From the NCBI GenBank assembly GCA_052161645.1, contig CP197414.1: 64,000 nt of DNA; one strand, written 5' to 3'. The position numbers and the translations under genes are program-made. Position 1 is the stretch's first letter, and the number at the start of each line of letters is the position of its first letter. A model generated the notes under the pieces. The model had not been told where the DNA came from. It saw nothing but the letters and a program-made list of their open reading frames with translations, and ran no database searches. Shown here in pieces: positions 53,163-62,686 of the stretch. Origin of the DNA: Laterigemmans sp052161645 (GTDB lineage Bacteria; Planctomycetota; Planctomycetia; Pirellulales; Pirellulaceae).

Positions 53163-55517
53163 ATGAGTTCCGCAGCTCCTAAACGCACCCGCACCGAACG
53201 GGTCCAGTCGCTTTCGTTGCCACCCGGCCGGATGCAACAGCTTGGTCTGTTGTTTCGTTCCAGCGCGATTTGGGTGCGCGTCGGGTTGGCAGCCGCCGCG
53301 GCAGTGTTGGTATTGGTTATCTGTCAAGCTTGGAAGCCCACCTTTGCGTATCGCAGCGGCGACGTGCCGCCCCGCGATATGATCGCGCGGACGACTTTCC
53401 AAGTCCCCGACGAAACCCAAACTCGCTCCCTGCGAGAGCAGCGTCGCCGCGAAGCGCTCGTTTATTACGAGAATCGCAGCGAGCCGCTGGTTAATCGCCG
53501 AGCGGCACTCACGGACCAGCTGTTCTTGGTGCTCTCGGCCGAGTCGCTTGATCGTCTTTCTCCTGAGGGCAGAAAGGCCTGGATCGAATTTTATGAAGCG
53601 GACGAGACAGCGCCGCCGGATGCTGAGTTAAACGCGTTTGCCGCCATCAAGGCCACCTTGCATGCTGACCCTCAGCTGAAGCAGCTTGAAGAAGCGGTGC
53701 AGTTAGCCCAGTTGCCGTTGATCGATCGCGGCTTGTTGACCAGCCTGACGCACGCCATCGATGAGGGTAATCAAAGCACGATCTTGGTCTTTAACGAGGG
53801 GAAAGAGAAGTTAGCCAAACCGGTCGATGTCGAGAAAGTTCGCATCGCCACCGCGAAGACTGAATTAGCCAATCGCTTGGACGCCGAGATTCGGCGACGC
53901 TTTGAGCACGAGCAGGCTCCCTTGGCCGCCAAAATGATTATTCGGTGGTTGGTCAATCGCATGCCCGAGACGTTGACGTACAAGCCCGAGTTGAGTGAGG
54001 AGGCGCGGAGGCGGGCGGCCAACAGCGTGGAAATGGTGATGGTTCCCTACACGGGCGGGGTGACGAATTTAGCCCCCGCCGGACGCCCGCTTGACGCTCG
54101 CGCGATGAATTTGCTGCGACGTGAATGGGCCCAGATTATTGCCGATCAAAGTTGGCTCGACCGCACCCTGCGGGTCGGCGCTTTTCTGGGCATGATTTTG
54201 GCAGTTTATCTCTTGGTGGGTGGCTACATATGGTTTGTCGACGACCGTCGCGTGATGCTCGATCCTTGGCAGCTCTCGCGGTTGTTGGGCTTGGCGGTGA
54301 TCACGATCGGCGTCTGTCGTTACGCTTCGGAAGAGCAGTGGCAAGCGGAAGTCTTTCCGCTGACGATGGCGGCCATTGTGGCGGCGATCGCTTATGGCCG
54401 CGAGTTGGCCCTGGTGTTGCTCGCCGCACTCTGTTTAGCCATCACTTTGTTCATCGGACAAGACATCAACGAGTTGGTGACGCTGGCGGCAGCCTCCTTA
54501 AGCTGTATTCTTTTCCTGGGACGGATTCGCACGCGTAGTCGGTTGTTGTACGTCGGGATTGGCGCGGCAAGTGTCGCCGCGGCCACCGTCGTCGGCGTGG
54601 GGATTGTCAGTGGTCAGATGTTGGCCGGCAGTCAATTCGGCGTGCTAACCGAAGGCTTGATTCGCGGAGCCGACCTGAGAACCGTGATGGGTACGTTGCT
54701 CAGTGACGCAGGTTGGGTTGCCGCCAGCACGGTCGTGGCAGCGCTCACGATGACCACGTTGTTGCCTCTGGTGGAAAAAATATTCGGCGTGCAGACCGAT
54801 CTCAGTTTGTTGGAATTGGGAGATGCCAGTCACCAATTGTTGCGGCAGTTAGCCCAGCGAGCTCCGGGCACTTATAACCACTCGATCAACGTCGCCTCGA
54901 TTGCCGAAGCGGCTGCCGATCGGATCGGCGCTAATGGCTTGTTGGTTCGAGTCGGCGCTTATTTTCACGACATTGGGAAAATGTTTAAGCCTGATTACTT
55001 TATCGAGAATCAAGGCCAGGGTCCGAATCAGCACGATTCATTGCAACCGGCGATGAGCACCCTGGTAATCATTGCGCACGTGAAAGATGGAGCCGACTTG
55101 GCACGTTCGCATCATTTGCCAGCTCCCATTATTGACTTCATCTTGCAGCACCATGGCACCACGCTGGTTGAGTATTTTTATCGTCAGGCGGCGAAAAAAA
55201 GTGAAGAGGATCCCAACATGGATGAGGTTTCCGACAAGGATTTTCGCTATCCTGGACCCCGCCCACAGACGCTCGAAGCGGCCGTGTTAATGTTGGCCGA
55301 TACCGTTGAGAGCGCGAGTCGTGCGTTAGTGGACCCTACACCGGCTCGCATCGCCAGTTTGGTGGAATCGGTGGTGATGAAGAAACTGACCGATCGTCAA
55401 TTTGATGAATGCGGTTTGACACTCATGCAATTGGATATCATTCGCCAAAGTTTGATAAAATCGCTCACCGCAATCTATCACGCCCGCGTCAAGTATCCTG
55501 GTCAGCAATCGGCTTAG
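53163..55517 (+). CDS. 7TM-HD domain phosphohydrolase (PgpH/YqfF-like)
   Basis: A 784-residue membrane protein. One N-terminal helix is followed by an extracytoplasmic 7TMR-HDED domain with coiled segments (RRAALTDQLFLVLSAES, KATLHADPQLKQL), about seven helices (residues around 335-520), and a cytoplasmic HD domain with NHSINVASIAEAAADRIG, FHDIGKMFKPDYF and ILQHHGTTLVEYF. PgpH of Listeria hydrolyses c-di-AMP through such an HD domain, so a cyclic-dinucleotide phosphodiesterase role is likely. Its order after phoH and before ybeY is widely conserved. Confidence 0.94.
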   Translation: MSSAAPKRTRTERVQSLSLPPGRMQQLGLLFRSSAIWVRVGLAAAAAVLVLVICQAWKPTFAYRSGDVPPRDMIARTTFQVPDETQTRSLREQRRREALVYYENRSEPLVNRRAALTDQLFLVLSAESLDRLSPEGRKAWIEFYEADETAPPDAELNAFAAIKATLHADPQLKQLEEAVQLAQLPLIDRGLLTSLTHAIDEGNQSTILVFNEGKEKLAKPVDVEKVRIATAKTELANRLDAEIRRRFEHEQAPLAAKMIIRWLVNRMPETLTYKPELSEEARRRAANSVEMVMVPYTGGVTNLAPAGRPLDARAMNLLRREWAQIIADQSWLDRTLRVGAFLGMILAVYLLVGGYIWFVDDRRVMLDPWQLSRLLGLAVITIGVCRYASEEQWQAEVFPLTMAAIVAAIAYGRELALVLLAALCLAITLFIGQDINELVTLAAASLSCILFLGRIRTRSRLLYVGIGAASVAAATVVGVGIVSGQMLAGSQFGVLTEGLIRGADLRTVMGTLLSDAGWVAASTVVAALTMTTLLPLVEKIFGVQTDLSLLELGDASHQLLRQLAQRAPGTYNHSINVASIAEAAADRIGANGLLVRVGAYFHDIGKMFKPDYFIENQGQGPNQHDSLQPAMSTLVIIAHVKDGADLARSHHLPAPIIDFILQHHGTTLVEYFYRQAAKKSEEDPNMDEVSDKDFRYPGPRPQTLEAAVLMLADTVESASRALVDPTPARIASLVESVVMKKLTDRQFDECGLTLMQLDIIRQSLIKSLTAIYHARVKYPGQQSA

Positions 55518-55545
55518 TCCGTCAACGACACCCCTTTTTCACTCA

Positions 55546-56163
55546 ATGCCTAACACTAATCCGCCTGCTGAGTTTCAGATTGAAATTCAGTCCCACATCG
55601 ACCAGCAGGCTGCCGCGAGTCGCGCGGCCCATTTGCCACCCTTGCCCGTCAATTTTGCGGACGAACTCACTCGCGTCATTGAGGCTACCATCGTCGACCG
55701 AGGTGGCGGGGCGGCTTGCATCGAAGTCGCGATCGTGGATGACCCTTGCATTCGTGAGGTCAATCGCCGACATCTAGGGCACGACTGGGAAACCGACGTG
55801 ATCAGCTTTCCCGAGGAAGCTGTAACCAGCCCCCTGTTATCGGTTAAGATGGTCGCCGGCGAATTGCTGGTTAGCTGGGAAACCGCTTGTCGCGAAGCTG
55901 TCGAGACAGGTTGGCCACCGCTGACCGAATTATCGCTGTACTGTATTCACGGAACCTTGCACTTGACCGGAATGGATGACTTGGAGACGACTGGACGCCA
56001 CGCGATGCGGAGGGCTGAACAGCAAATGCTGTCGCATTTACGCTTGCCCGGTTGGCAGCTGTACGACGTCGACACTGATCAGGCTGGCGGGCGGGCTGGA
56101 GGGAATCATGCGGGTCGGCCGCTGGAACCACCCCCGGGTGATGCCGCAGAGGCGGGTCGATGA
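55546..56163 (+). CDS. ybeY: Endoribonuclease YbeY
   Basis: A 205-residue zinc-dependent endoribonuclease needed for 16S rRNA 3' maturation and ribosome quality control. The family core is visible: REVNRRHLGHDWETDVISFP, then the zinc motif H135-GTL-H139-LTGM-D144-D145. The third ligand position, normally His (HxxxHxxxxxH), is D145. It has an N-terminal extension and a Gly/Pro-rich C-terminal tail beyond the usual about 150 residues. The stop overlaps the next start (ATGA), so translation is coupled. Confidence 0.93.
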   Translation: MPNTNPPAEFQIEIQSHIDQQAAASRAAHLPPLPVNFADELTRVIEATIVDRGGGAACIEVAIVDDPCIREVNRRHLGHDWETDVISFPEEAVTSPLLSVKMVAGELLVSWETACREAVETGWPPLTELSLYCIHGTLHLTGMDDLETTGRHAMRRAEQQMLSHLRLPGWQLYDVDTDQAGGRAGGNHAGRPLEPPPGDAAEAGR

Positions 56164-57449
56164 GTGAACTGACTCTGTGGTTCATTGCATTTGCCGGTTT
56201 CTTGGCGGGCGCGGTCGGCGGCATGGGGACCGAGCTGCTGTACAACTTTGCGGGGCGTTCGCTGGAAGCCTATTGTCGGCTCAAGCAAAATCGCGAGCGA
56301 TTTGGTGCGGTGCTCGATCACCATGACGACGCGGCCCGCGGCTCGGAGTATTTGCGAGTGATCGGCAACGTGGTCTTTCTGGCCTACGGCACGACTGCCC
56401 TCACGCTGCGTTTGGGAGAGACCTTCACCGGAGTTAGCCTGGCGCTCTGGGTGTTTGGCACAGCCGCTTCGGTGATGTTTACTCACTTGTGGTTGCCCGC
56501 CGCTGTGACACGCTTTGCCTCTTCTCCCCTGCTCTACCATTCTTGGCCGTTCTGGCGGACTCTGTCGATCGTCATGACGCCGCTGGCCGCTCCCGGCAAC
56601 TTGCTCGGCCGCCTGACTCGCCGCCTGACCGGCAACGGGAACGTGGAAGAAGATGAGGAGGATATCCTGCATGACGAAATTCGCAAGAAAGTTGCCGCTG
56701 GCTCTCGCGAAGGCTATCTCGGCAAAGGGGTGCGAGAGATGATCCAAGGGGTGCTCGATCTGCACGACGATACCGTCGGGCATATCATGACGCCGCGCAG
56801 CGATGTCGACGCCATCCCACTCGGTATGCCCTGGCCCGAGGTGATGAAGTTTGTCGCCGAGGTGGGGCGGACACGGTTGCCGGTCTACGAGGAAACGCTC
56901 GATAAAATCGTGGGGATTCTCTACGTCAAAGATTTGCTGCCCGAACTCACCTCGGGCAGCGAGCCGCAATCATCGCTGGAAAATTTACTGCGGAAACCGT
57001 GGTATGTACCCACTGATCGCTCGGTCGAATCGCTGCTTCGTGAATTTCTGCACAGCCGCAGCCACATGGCGATCGTGCTCGATGAATTTCGCCAAACGGC
57101 CGGCGTCGTCACGATTGAGGACGCTTTGGAGGAAATTGTTGGGGAGATTGTCGACGAATCCGACGAAGATGAAGAAATGGAATTGCGGTGGGTCGACGAC
57201 GATACGGCCGAAGTCGCTGGCCGCGTGATGGTCGATCAACTGAACGATCGCCTCGGCTGGGACTTGCCAGAGTCGGAAGATTACGAGACGGTTGCTGGCT
57301 TTGTCCTTCACAACACGGGAAATATCCCGGAGGATGGGCAACAAATCGCCATCGGCCCGATTACGGTAGAGGTGCTAAAAGCATCAAATCGCCAGATTGA
57401 GCGGCTTAGATTAGTGCGAAAGCAGGGGCGAGGTTGGGACGGTTCTTAA
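56160..57449 (+). CDS. CNNM/hemolysin-type membrane protein with CBS pair
   Basis: A 429-residue inner-membrane protein. It has an N-terminal four-helix CNNM-like transmembrane domain (residues about 1-160), an acidic VEEDEEDIL linker, a CBS pair (HIMTPRSDVDAIPLGMPWPEVM and HMAIVLDEFRQTAGVVTIEDALEEIVGEIVDE) and a CorC/HlyC C-terminal domain. CNNM proteins export or sense Mg2+ or Na+; several hemolysin-annotated members are such transporters. It overlaps ybeY by four bases, a common ybeY neighbour arrangement. Confidence 0.93.
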   Translation: MSELTLWFIAFAGFLAGAVGGMGTELLYNFAGRSLEAYCRLKQNRERFGAVLDHHDDAARGSEYLRVIGNVVFLAYGTTALTLRLGETFTGVSLALWVFGTAASVMFTHLWLPAAVTRFASSPLLYHSWPFWRTLSIVMTPLAAPGNLLGRLTRRLTGNGNVEEDEEDILHDEIRKKVAAGSREGYLGKGVREMIQGVLDLHDDTVGHIMTPRSDVDAIPLGMPWPEVMKFVAEVGRTRLPVYEETLDKIVGILYVKDLLPELTSGSEPQSSLENLLRKPWYVPTDRSVESLLREFLHSRSHMAIVLDEFRQTAGVVTIEDALEEIVGEIVDESDEDEEMELRWVDDDTAEVAGRVMVDQLNDRLGWDLPESEDYETVAGFVLHNTGNIPEDGQQIAIGPITVEVLKASNRQIERLRLVRKQGRGWDGS

Positions 57450-57557
57450 TGGCCGAATTGTCGCCATCTTCTCTGCCCTGTACACTGCTGAGAAGTCATC
57501 TTCCGGTACCGGCAGATGAAGGGAAATTTTTCATGACTGGCCTTCAGGGAATTTGGG

Positions 57558-58874
57558 ATGACCACGGCAGCAAGCGGCGAAGCGGAGCAAACCGGTACGG
57601 CAAAACTCAGCGTCGGAGACACCGTATTAGATTTGCCGATCATCACCGGTACGGAACACGAAAGCGCGATTGATATCTCCAAACTGCGTGGGGAAACCGG
57701 GTTGATCACCCTCGACGAAGGGTTCGTCAACACCGGCAGCACAACCAGCGCAATCACCTTCCTCAACGGCGAAGAGGGCATTCTTCGCTACCGCGGCTAT
57801 CCAATCGAAACAATTGCCGAAAATTGCGACTTTATTGAGATGTCGTACCTGCTGCTCTACGGCGAATTGCCCGCCGCGGCAGAACTGCACAAGTTTCGCG
57901 AAGGCATTCGCCGCCACACCATGATTCATGAGGAAATGAAGTCGTTCTACAACGGCTTTCCCCGTGATGCCCACCCCATGGCGATCCTCTCCAGCGTCGT
58001 GGGTGCGTTGTCGACCTTTTACCAAGATTCGCTCGACCCCAACGATCCCCACCAGGTCACCATCTCGATCTATCGGCTATTGGCAAAATTACCGACGATT
58101 GCCGCTTACAGCTATAAAAAATCGATCGGCCAGCCCTTCATGTATCCACGTAACGAACTGGATTACACGGAGAACTTTCTGCATCTGATGTTCGCCACGC
58201 CGACCGGCGAGTACGAAGTCGATCCTGATTTCGCCGAAGCGTTGAATCTGCTGTTAATCGTCCACGCCGATCACGAACAAAACTGTAGCACTTCCACCGT
58301 GCGGATGGTCGGCAGCAGCGACGCTAACTTGTTTGCCGCCATCTCGGCCGGAATCTGTGCCCTCTGGGGACCTTTGCACGGCGGTGCCAACGAAGCCTGC
58401 GTTAACATGCTGCAGCAAATTGCCGATGATGGCGGAAACGTCGACAAATATGTCGACATGGCTAAAGACAAAAAGAATAATTTCCGCCTCATGGGTTTCG
58501 GCCACCGCGTCTACAAGAATTTTGACCCGCGGGCCACGATCATTAAAAAAGCTTGCGATAAACTGTTAGCAAAATTAAAGCTTGAGGATCCCCTCTTCGA
58601 AGTCGCTCAGAAATTGGAAGAAGTTGCTCTCCGCGATCCTTACTTTGTGGAGCGAAAGCTGTATCCCAATGTCGATTTTTATTCCGGCGTGATCTATCGC
58701 GCCCTCGGCATCCCCGTGCAGATGTTTACCGTGTTGTTCGCCATCGGGCGTCTGCCAGGTTGGTTGGCCCACTGGGTGGAAATGCACAACTCGCCCACCA
58801 AGCGGATCGGTCGGCCACGTCAGATCTACACGGGCCCCACCAAACGCGAGTGGATTCCGATTGAGCAACGCTGA
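57558..58874 (+). CDS. gltA: Citrate synthase
   Basis: A 438-residue cytoplasmic enzyme condensing oxaloacetate and acetyl-CoA at TCA-cycle entry. Conserved catalytic residues are visible in ITFLNGEEGILRYRGYPIE, LIVHADHEQNCSTSTVRMVGSS (His of HADH), WGPLHGGANEACVNML, LMGFGHRVYKNFDPRA and VDFYSGVIYRALGIP (Asp). Length and order fit the hexameric type II enzymes. GGGA precedes ATG 57558. It follows CNNM by 108 bases and may have its own promoter. Confidence 0.97.
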   Translation: MTTAASGEAEQTGTAKLSVGDTVLDLPIITGTEHESAIDISKLRGETGLITLDEGFVNTGSTTSAITFLNGEEGILRYRGYPIETIAENCDFIEMSYLLLYGELPAAAELHKFREGIRRHTMIHEEMKSFYNGFPRDAHPMAILSSVVGALSTFYQDSLDPNDPHQVTISIYRLLAKLPTIAAYSYKKSIGQPFMYPRNELDYTENFLHLMFATPTGEYEVDPDFAEALNLLLIVHADHEQNCSTSTVRMVGSSDANLFAAISAGICALWGPLHGGANEACVNMLQQIADDGGNVDKYVDMAKDKKNNFRLMGFGHRVYKNFDPRATIIKKACDKLLAKLKLEDPLFEVAQKLEEVALRDPYFVERKLYPNVDFYSGVIYRALGIPVQMFTVLFAIGRLPGWLAHWVEMHNSPTKRIGRPRQIYTGPTKREWIPIEQR

Positions 58875-58921
58875 GCTAGCGCTCAACGGCTGATACAACC
58901 GAAACAGTTATGTCGAGGTGC

Positions 58922-60115
58922 CTAGCCGAATTCGGCCAGCAACGCGTGGTGAGCTTCGCACAGCATCAGCACCGCTTGATCGATGTCGCGCTGGGTGTTG
59001 AAGCGGCCTATTCCGAACCGCAAGCTTCGACGCGCGGCCGACTCTTCCAGTCCCAACGCGCTCAGCACGTGGCTCGGGGCCGGGTTGGCCGAACTGCAAG
59101 CCGAGCCGCTGCTGATTGCTAAATCGGGAGTCAAATTCATCAACGCTTCCCCTTCAGCATCCGGAAAGCAGATGTTGAGATTCCCCAGCAAGCGTTGAGT
59201 TGGTGAGAGCGGTGGGCCATTTAAACGCAAGCCTTCGATGCCAGTCCGTAATTGACTCCACAACGAGGCGGTTAGCTGACCGATTCGCTGCGCATCCTGC
59301 GGCAAATCTTCCGCCGCGATTCTCAGCACCATCGCCATCGCCACGGCGTCGGCCACCGGTAGCGTGCCGCTTCTCAAGCCACCCTGCTGTCCCCCGCCCC
59401 AAATCATGGGCCGCAGCCGTACTCGCCGCCCCCGCTGTCGCACAAAGAGCAGCCCAATGCCTTTCGGACCATATGCTTTGTGCGCGCTGGCTGACAACAG
59501 ATCGACATCCCATTGGTCGACATCAATGGGCAGTTTTCCCACCGCCTGGGTGGCGTCGGTGTGCAGTAGCGCGCCATGTTGGTGGCAAAGTTCAGCGGTT
59601 GATTTGAGATCTGCCAGCGTGCCAATTTCGTTGTTGGCCGCCATGACGGAGACCAGACAAGTTTGCTCGCTGATCGTGGCAGCTAACTGGTCCAGGTCGA
59701 TTTGTCCGGCCCGTTCGCTGCCCAATTGCCCGGCTTGTTTGCCGACCGGCAACCGGATGATCTCGAAACCGGCCGAGCTTAATTGTTGCAGCGGATCGAG
59801 CACGGCTGGATGTTCGGTTTCCACCGTGATGATTTGTCGCCGTTTTTGGCGTGGGTGCAAAGCCACACCGAAGATGGCCAAATTGTTTGCTTCGGTGGCC
59901 CCGCTGGTCAGCACGATTTCAGTCGGAGAGGCACCCCACCGCGAGGCAATTTCCGCGATCGCTCGGTCATAATGTTCTCGCGCTTCGCGCCCCGCGGCAT
60001 GGGCGCTGTGCGGGTTGGCAAAGGTGTCAAACCAAAACGGCTGGATCGCCTCGATGACGCGTGGATCACACGGCGTGGTCGACTGGTTATCAAGATAGAT
60101 GCATTGGTTGTTCAT
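58922..60115 (-). CDS. Cysteine desulfurase (IscS/NifS family)
   Basis: A 397-residue PLP enzyme that takes sulfur from cysteine for Fe-S clusters or thio-modification. It begins IYLDNQSTTPCDPRVIEAI; the PLP lysine is in SASAHKAYGPKGIG, the nucleophile Cys in SSGSACSSANPAPSHVL, and VLTSGATEANNLAIFG and HTDATQAVGK are intact. ATG 60115 overlaps the stop of the upstream Nudix gene by four bases (ATGA), so the two are translated together. The desulfurase specificity (IscS versus NifS or SufS) is not resolved; no iscU is adjacent. Confidence 0.95.
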   Translation of the reverse strand: MNNQCIYLDNQSTTPCDPRVIEAIQPFWFDTFANPHSAHAAGREAREHYDRAIAEIASRWGASPTEIVLTSGATEANNLAIFGVALHPRQKRRQIITVETEHPAVLDPLQQLSSAGFEIIRLPVGKQAGQLGSERAGQIDLDQLAATISEQTCLVSVMAANNEIGTLADLKSTAELCHQHGALLHTDATQAVGKLPIDVDQWDVDLLSASAHKAYGPKGIGLLFVRQRGRRVRLRPMIWGGGQQGGLRSGTLPVADAVAMAMVLRIAAEDLPQDAQRIGQLTASLWSQLRTGIEGLRLNGPPLSPTQRLLGNLNICFPDAEGEALMNLTPDLAISSGSACSSANPAPSHVLSALGLEESAARRSLRFGIGRFNTQRDIDQAVLMLCEAHHALLAEFG

Positions 60116-60744
60116 GGTTTGGGGAACAATGATTCCAGGCAAAGTTGCGACCAAGTTTCCAGACACTCCCAGTCGGCGTACAGCGATTCGAGGGCGACGA
60201 AGCCCGCGTTACAAATATCTTCTTCGTTGGGGGTGACCGCCGGTTCGGCCACATCAAACACGTGGACAACGCCCAAGTGCACGCGACCGACTTCGGAGGT
60301 GGGGTCGTATATCATGCCGACACAACGTTCTTGATAAACGCTGTCCAAACGTACCTCTTCGGCCAGTTCTCGCATCATGCCATTTCGATAGGGGCCCATA
60401 TCGGTGCCGTCCGCTTGCGGTGCCGCGTCCTCGGTGGAGATGTGCCCGCCAATGCCGATGCTGCGTCGCGCATGTAACCGCGATTCTCCTTGACCATTTC
60501 CGCGGGTATAGGTGAAAATGTGGGGAACTCTATCTTGTCCCACGTGCCGCAAGATGACGTAGGGAATAAGTTGTTTAAAGCTGGGGTCGGCTTCCATTTC
60601 ACCGCGGGGACGGAACTCCAAATGAGTGCTGCTTAGCACTTTGTCGAGATACGCGTCGACGTCCGAGGTAAAGCCAACAAAGGGGGCGATCGCCTCTAAT
60701 TCGCGGGCCGGGATGACTAAGATCTGTTCTTCTTGAGATGACAT
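60112..60744 (-). CDS. Nudix hydrolase-like protein
   Basis: A 210-residue cytoplasmic protein. A Nudix-box-like segment runs from GIGGHISTED to GMMRELAEEVRL, giving the required RELxEE core, but the spacing between G and REL is longer than the usual box. The rest matches an uncharacterised family in planctomycetes and other bacteria (PARELEAIAPFVGF, IPYVILRHVGQDRVPHIFTYTRG). A nucleoside-diphosphate-type substrate is possible. The gene overlaps the cysteine desulfurase start by four bases. Confidence 0.8.
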   Translation of the reverse strand: MSSQEEQILVIPARELEAIAPFVGFTSDVDAYLDKVLSSTHLEFRPRGEMEADPSFKQLIPYVILRHVGQDRVPHIFTYTRGNGQGESRLHARRSIGIGGHISTEDAAPQADGTDMGPYRNGMMRELAEEVRLDSVYQERCVGMIYDPTSEVGRVHLGVVHVFDVAEPAVTPNEEDICNAGFVALESLYADWECLETWSQLCLESLFPKP

Positions 60745-60804
60745 GTTTTCTGGACGCGAGAGAGTATCAGGAAGCGAGTGTGTGGGGGAGTGATTGGTGA
60801 TCAG

Positions 60805-61875
60805 CTATAAGATGAGCATTGCATCTCCGTAGCTGTAGAACCGATAACTTTGCTCAATCGCTTCGGCGTAGGCCCGTCGCATCAGTTCAATGGAGGCAAA
60901 CGTGGAGACCAGCACCAACAGTGAGCTTTTGGGGAGATGGAAATTCGTCATTAGCGCGTCGACAGCTTTGAATTGATAGCCGGGGCGAATGAACAAGTCG
61001 GTGGTTCCGGTCCAGGAAGCCAGTTTTCCGTCGGCTGCGGCGGCTGTTTCTAAGACCCGCACGGAGGTGGTGCCGATGGCAATTCTGCGACGTGATTGCT
61101 CGTGGGCCGCATTGAGGGCTGCAGCCGTTTCGCTGGAAATTTGTCCCCACTCGGCGTGCATCGCGTGTTCGTCAAGCGTCTCGCTGGCGATCGGTCGGAA
61201 GGTTCCTAAGCCCACGTGCAGCGTGACCGCTTGACCCGTCACGCCGGCTGTTTGCAAGGCCGAAAATAGCTCTTTGGTAAAGTGGAGACCGGCCGTGGGG
61301 GCCGCCACGCTGCCCGGCTGTTTTGCGTAAACCGTTTGGTAGTCTTTCACATCCGCATCAACCATCAGGCCGTCACGGATATAGGGTGGGATGGGCACGC
61401 GGCCGTAACGTTCCAACAATTCGGCAGGATCCCCTGTTTCGTTTGGTTTCACAATCAAGCTGCCGGACGGATCGCGAGTCACCACGGTCAGGGTTAATGA
61501 CTGGCGGGCTTGGCGATCGATCACCGACAGGCTGTCTCCCGGTTTAAGGTGGCCACGCGTCTTGCTGAGCACCTCCCAGCATCCCGAAGCTTCGTCACTG
61601 CGGAGGAATAATCCTTGCCAACGCCCCCGCGTCTCCGTGCGAAAACCCACCAACCGCGCGGGGACCACGCGGCTGTCGTTCATCACCAACACATCCCCCG
61701 CTTGTAAAACTTCAGGTAGATCGCGGACATGATAATGCTCGATCGATTCGTTTGACCGATCCACGACCATTAACCGCGCATCGCCCCGGTTGGGCAACGG
61801 TTGTTGAGCGATCAGGTCGCGGGGCAGTTCATAATCGAACGCCTCTAAAGACAATTTTGCTTGATTCACGTCCAC
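60805..61875 (-). CDS. queA: S-adenosylmethionine:tRNA ribosyltransferase-isomerase
   Basis: A 356-residue cytoplasmic enzyme that makes epoxyqueuosine in tRNA by transferring and isomerising the ribosyl part of SAM. It opens SLEAFDYELPRDLIAQQPLPNRGDARLMV and contains VMNDSRVVPARLVG, LERYGRVPIPPYI, YAKQPGSVAAPTAGLHFT and IAIGTTSVRVLE, all QueA signatures. GTG 61875 is preferred because AAAAGG lies about five bases upstream; a longer frame to 61992 is open but not family-like, and GTG 61869 is an alternative. Normal length (about 340-360). No tgt is adjacent. Confidence 0.95.
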   Translation of the reverse strand: MDVNQAKLSLEAFDYELPRDLIAQQPLPNRGDARLMVVDRSNESIEHYHVRDLPEVLQAGDVLVMNDSRVVPARLVGFRTETRGRWQGLFLRSDEASGCWEVLSKTRGHLKPGDSLSVIDRQARQSLTLTVVTRDPSGSLIVKPNETGDPAELLERYGRVPIPPYIRDGLMVDADVKDYQTVYAKQPGSVAAPTAGLHFTKELFSALQTAGVTGQAVTLHVGLGTFRPIASETLDEHAMHAEWGQISSETAAALNAAHEQSRRRIAIGTTSVRVLETAAAADGKLASWTGTTDLFIRPGYQFKAVDALMTNFHLPKSSLLVLVSTFASIELMRRAYAEAIEQSYRFYSYGDAMLIL

Positions 61876-62009
61876 ATTCGCCTTTTGCAAAAACGGGTAA
61901 TCTAACCGGGATTTATTCACGCGACAACGCGTTTGGACTGGAATTCGCTGCGTTGGTGCCGCGTTTCGCAGCTGACCGTTTATGCCCGCCACGTTATGCC
62001 CAACATGTT

Positions 62010-62345
62010 ATGAATCAGGAGTCTTTCCGCGACAGCTTGGCGACCAGTTTGCGTTCCCGTTTTGGCCAAAACCTGCCTGATGTAATCTAAGGTGCTAACG
62101 ACGGGCTAATCACCACATTTGCGGTCGTTTCGGGTGTTACGGGTGCCAACTTGCCGGGACAGATTGTCTTGATTTTAGGGCTCGCCAACCTGTTGGCCGA
62201 CGGTGTCTCGATGGGAGCCAGCAATTATCTGGCGAAACGTTCGCGAGGTAAAGCCGAAGTGCAGGATCAGGATCGCCGCAGCGCGGCTGCCGAAGGCACC
62301 TTCTATGAGCGGGCCAATTTGGTAGCTCAATCGGAAGATGTCGCC
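62010..62345 (+). pseudogene. VIT/CCC1-family metal transporter remnant
   Basis: A fragment of a vacuolar-iron-transporter-type protein. From ATG 62010 the frame reads an N-terminal cytoplasmic helix (ESFRDSLATSLRSRFGQNL), DVI, an in-frame TAA at 62088-62090 where the family has Tyr, then GANDGLITTFAVVSGVTGA, GQIVLILGLANLLADGVSM and ASNYLAKRSR, all family hallmarks. The family sequence fades after about 62310 (DRRSAAAEGTF), well before the remaining helices, and the frame passes directly into GAPDH sequence. The premature stop and 3' truncation indicate loss of function. Boundary is approximate. Confidence 0.85.
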
Positions 62346-62686
62346 AGCAAAATGATGACGGTCGTCAAGGGTCTCACCCAACACATTGATGGGATCGCCG
62401 TCCGCGTGCCTCTCGCCTGTGGATTGGTGGCCGATATTTTCGCGGTCACCAGTCGTGCCACGTCTGTCGATGAGGTCAATTCTATTCTCAGCGAAGAAGC
62501 TAAGTCAGACCGTTATGAAGGCATCTTGGGGGGCTCCGTTGATCCTCTCGTCTCCGCTGATATTATCACCGGTTCCCTGGGGATCTATCGTGGATCAAGC
62601 AATGACCCGCGTCGTGGGTGGGAACTTGGTGAAGGTGATGAGTTGGTGCGATAACGAATGGGGGTACGCCAGCCAATCAGTCAGGG
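62346..62686 (+). pseudogene. GAPDH C-terminal remnant
   Basis: A frameshifted piece of glyceraldehyde-3-phosphate dehydrogenase. The first part, HIDGIAVRVP, TSVDEVNSILSEEA and YEGILGGSVDPLVSADIITGS, is the catalytic-domain end of GAPDH. Near 62577-62585 the frame shifts by one, after which IVDQAMTRVVGGNLVKVMS and WCDNEWGYASQSV continue the C-terminal signature. The N-terminal Rossmann half and the active-site Cys region are missing. It is fused in frame to VIT-type sequence on its left and abuts PGK sequence on its right. Confidence 0.88.

Noticed and set aside
62151..62654. A 167-residue reading frame as a real gene
   Set aside because: It is a chance in-frame join of a VIT fragment and a GAPDH fragment, with no start signal and a frameshift in the GAPDH part.
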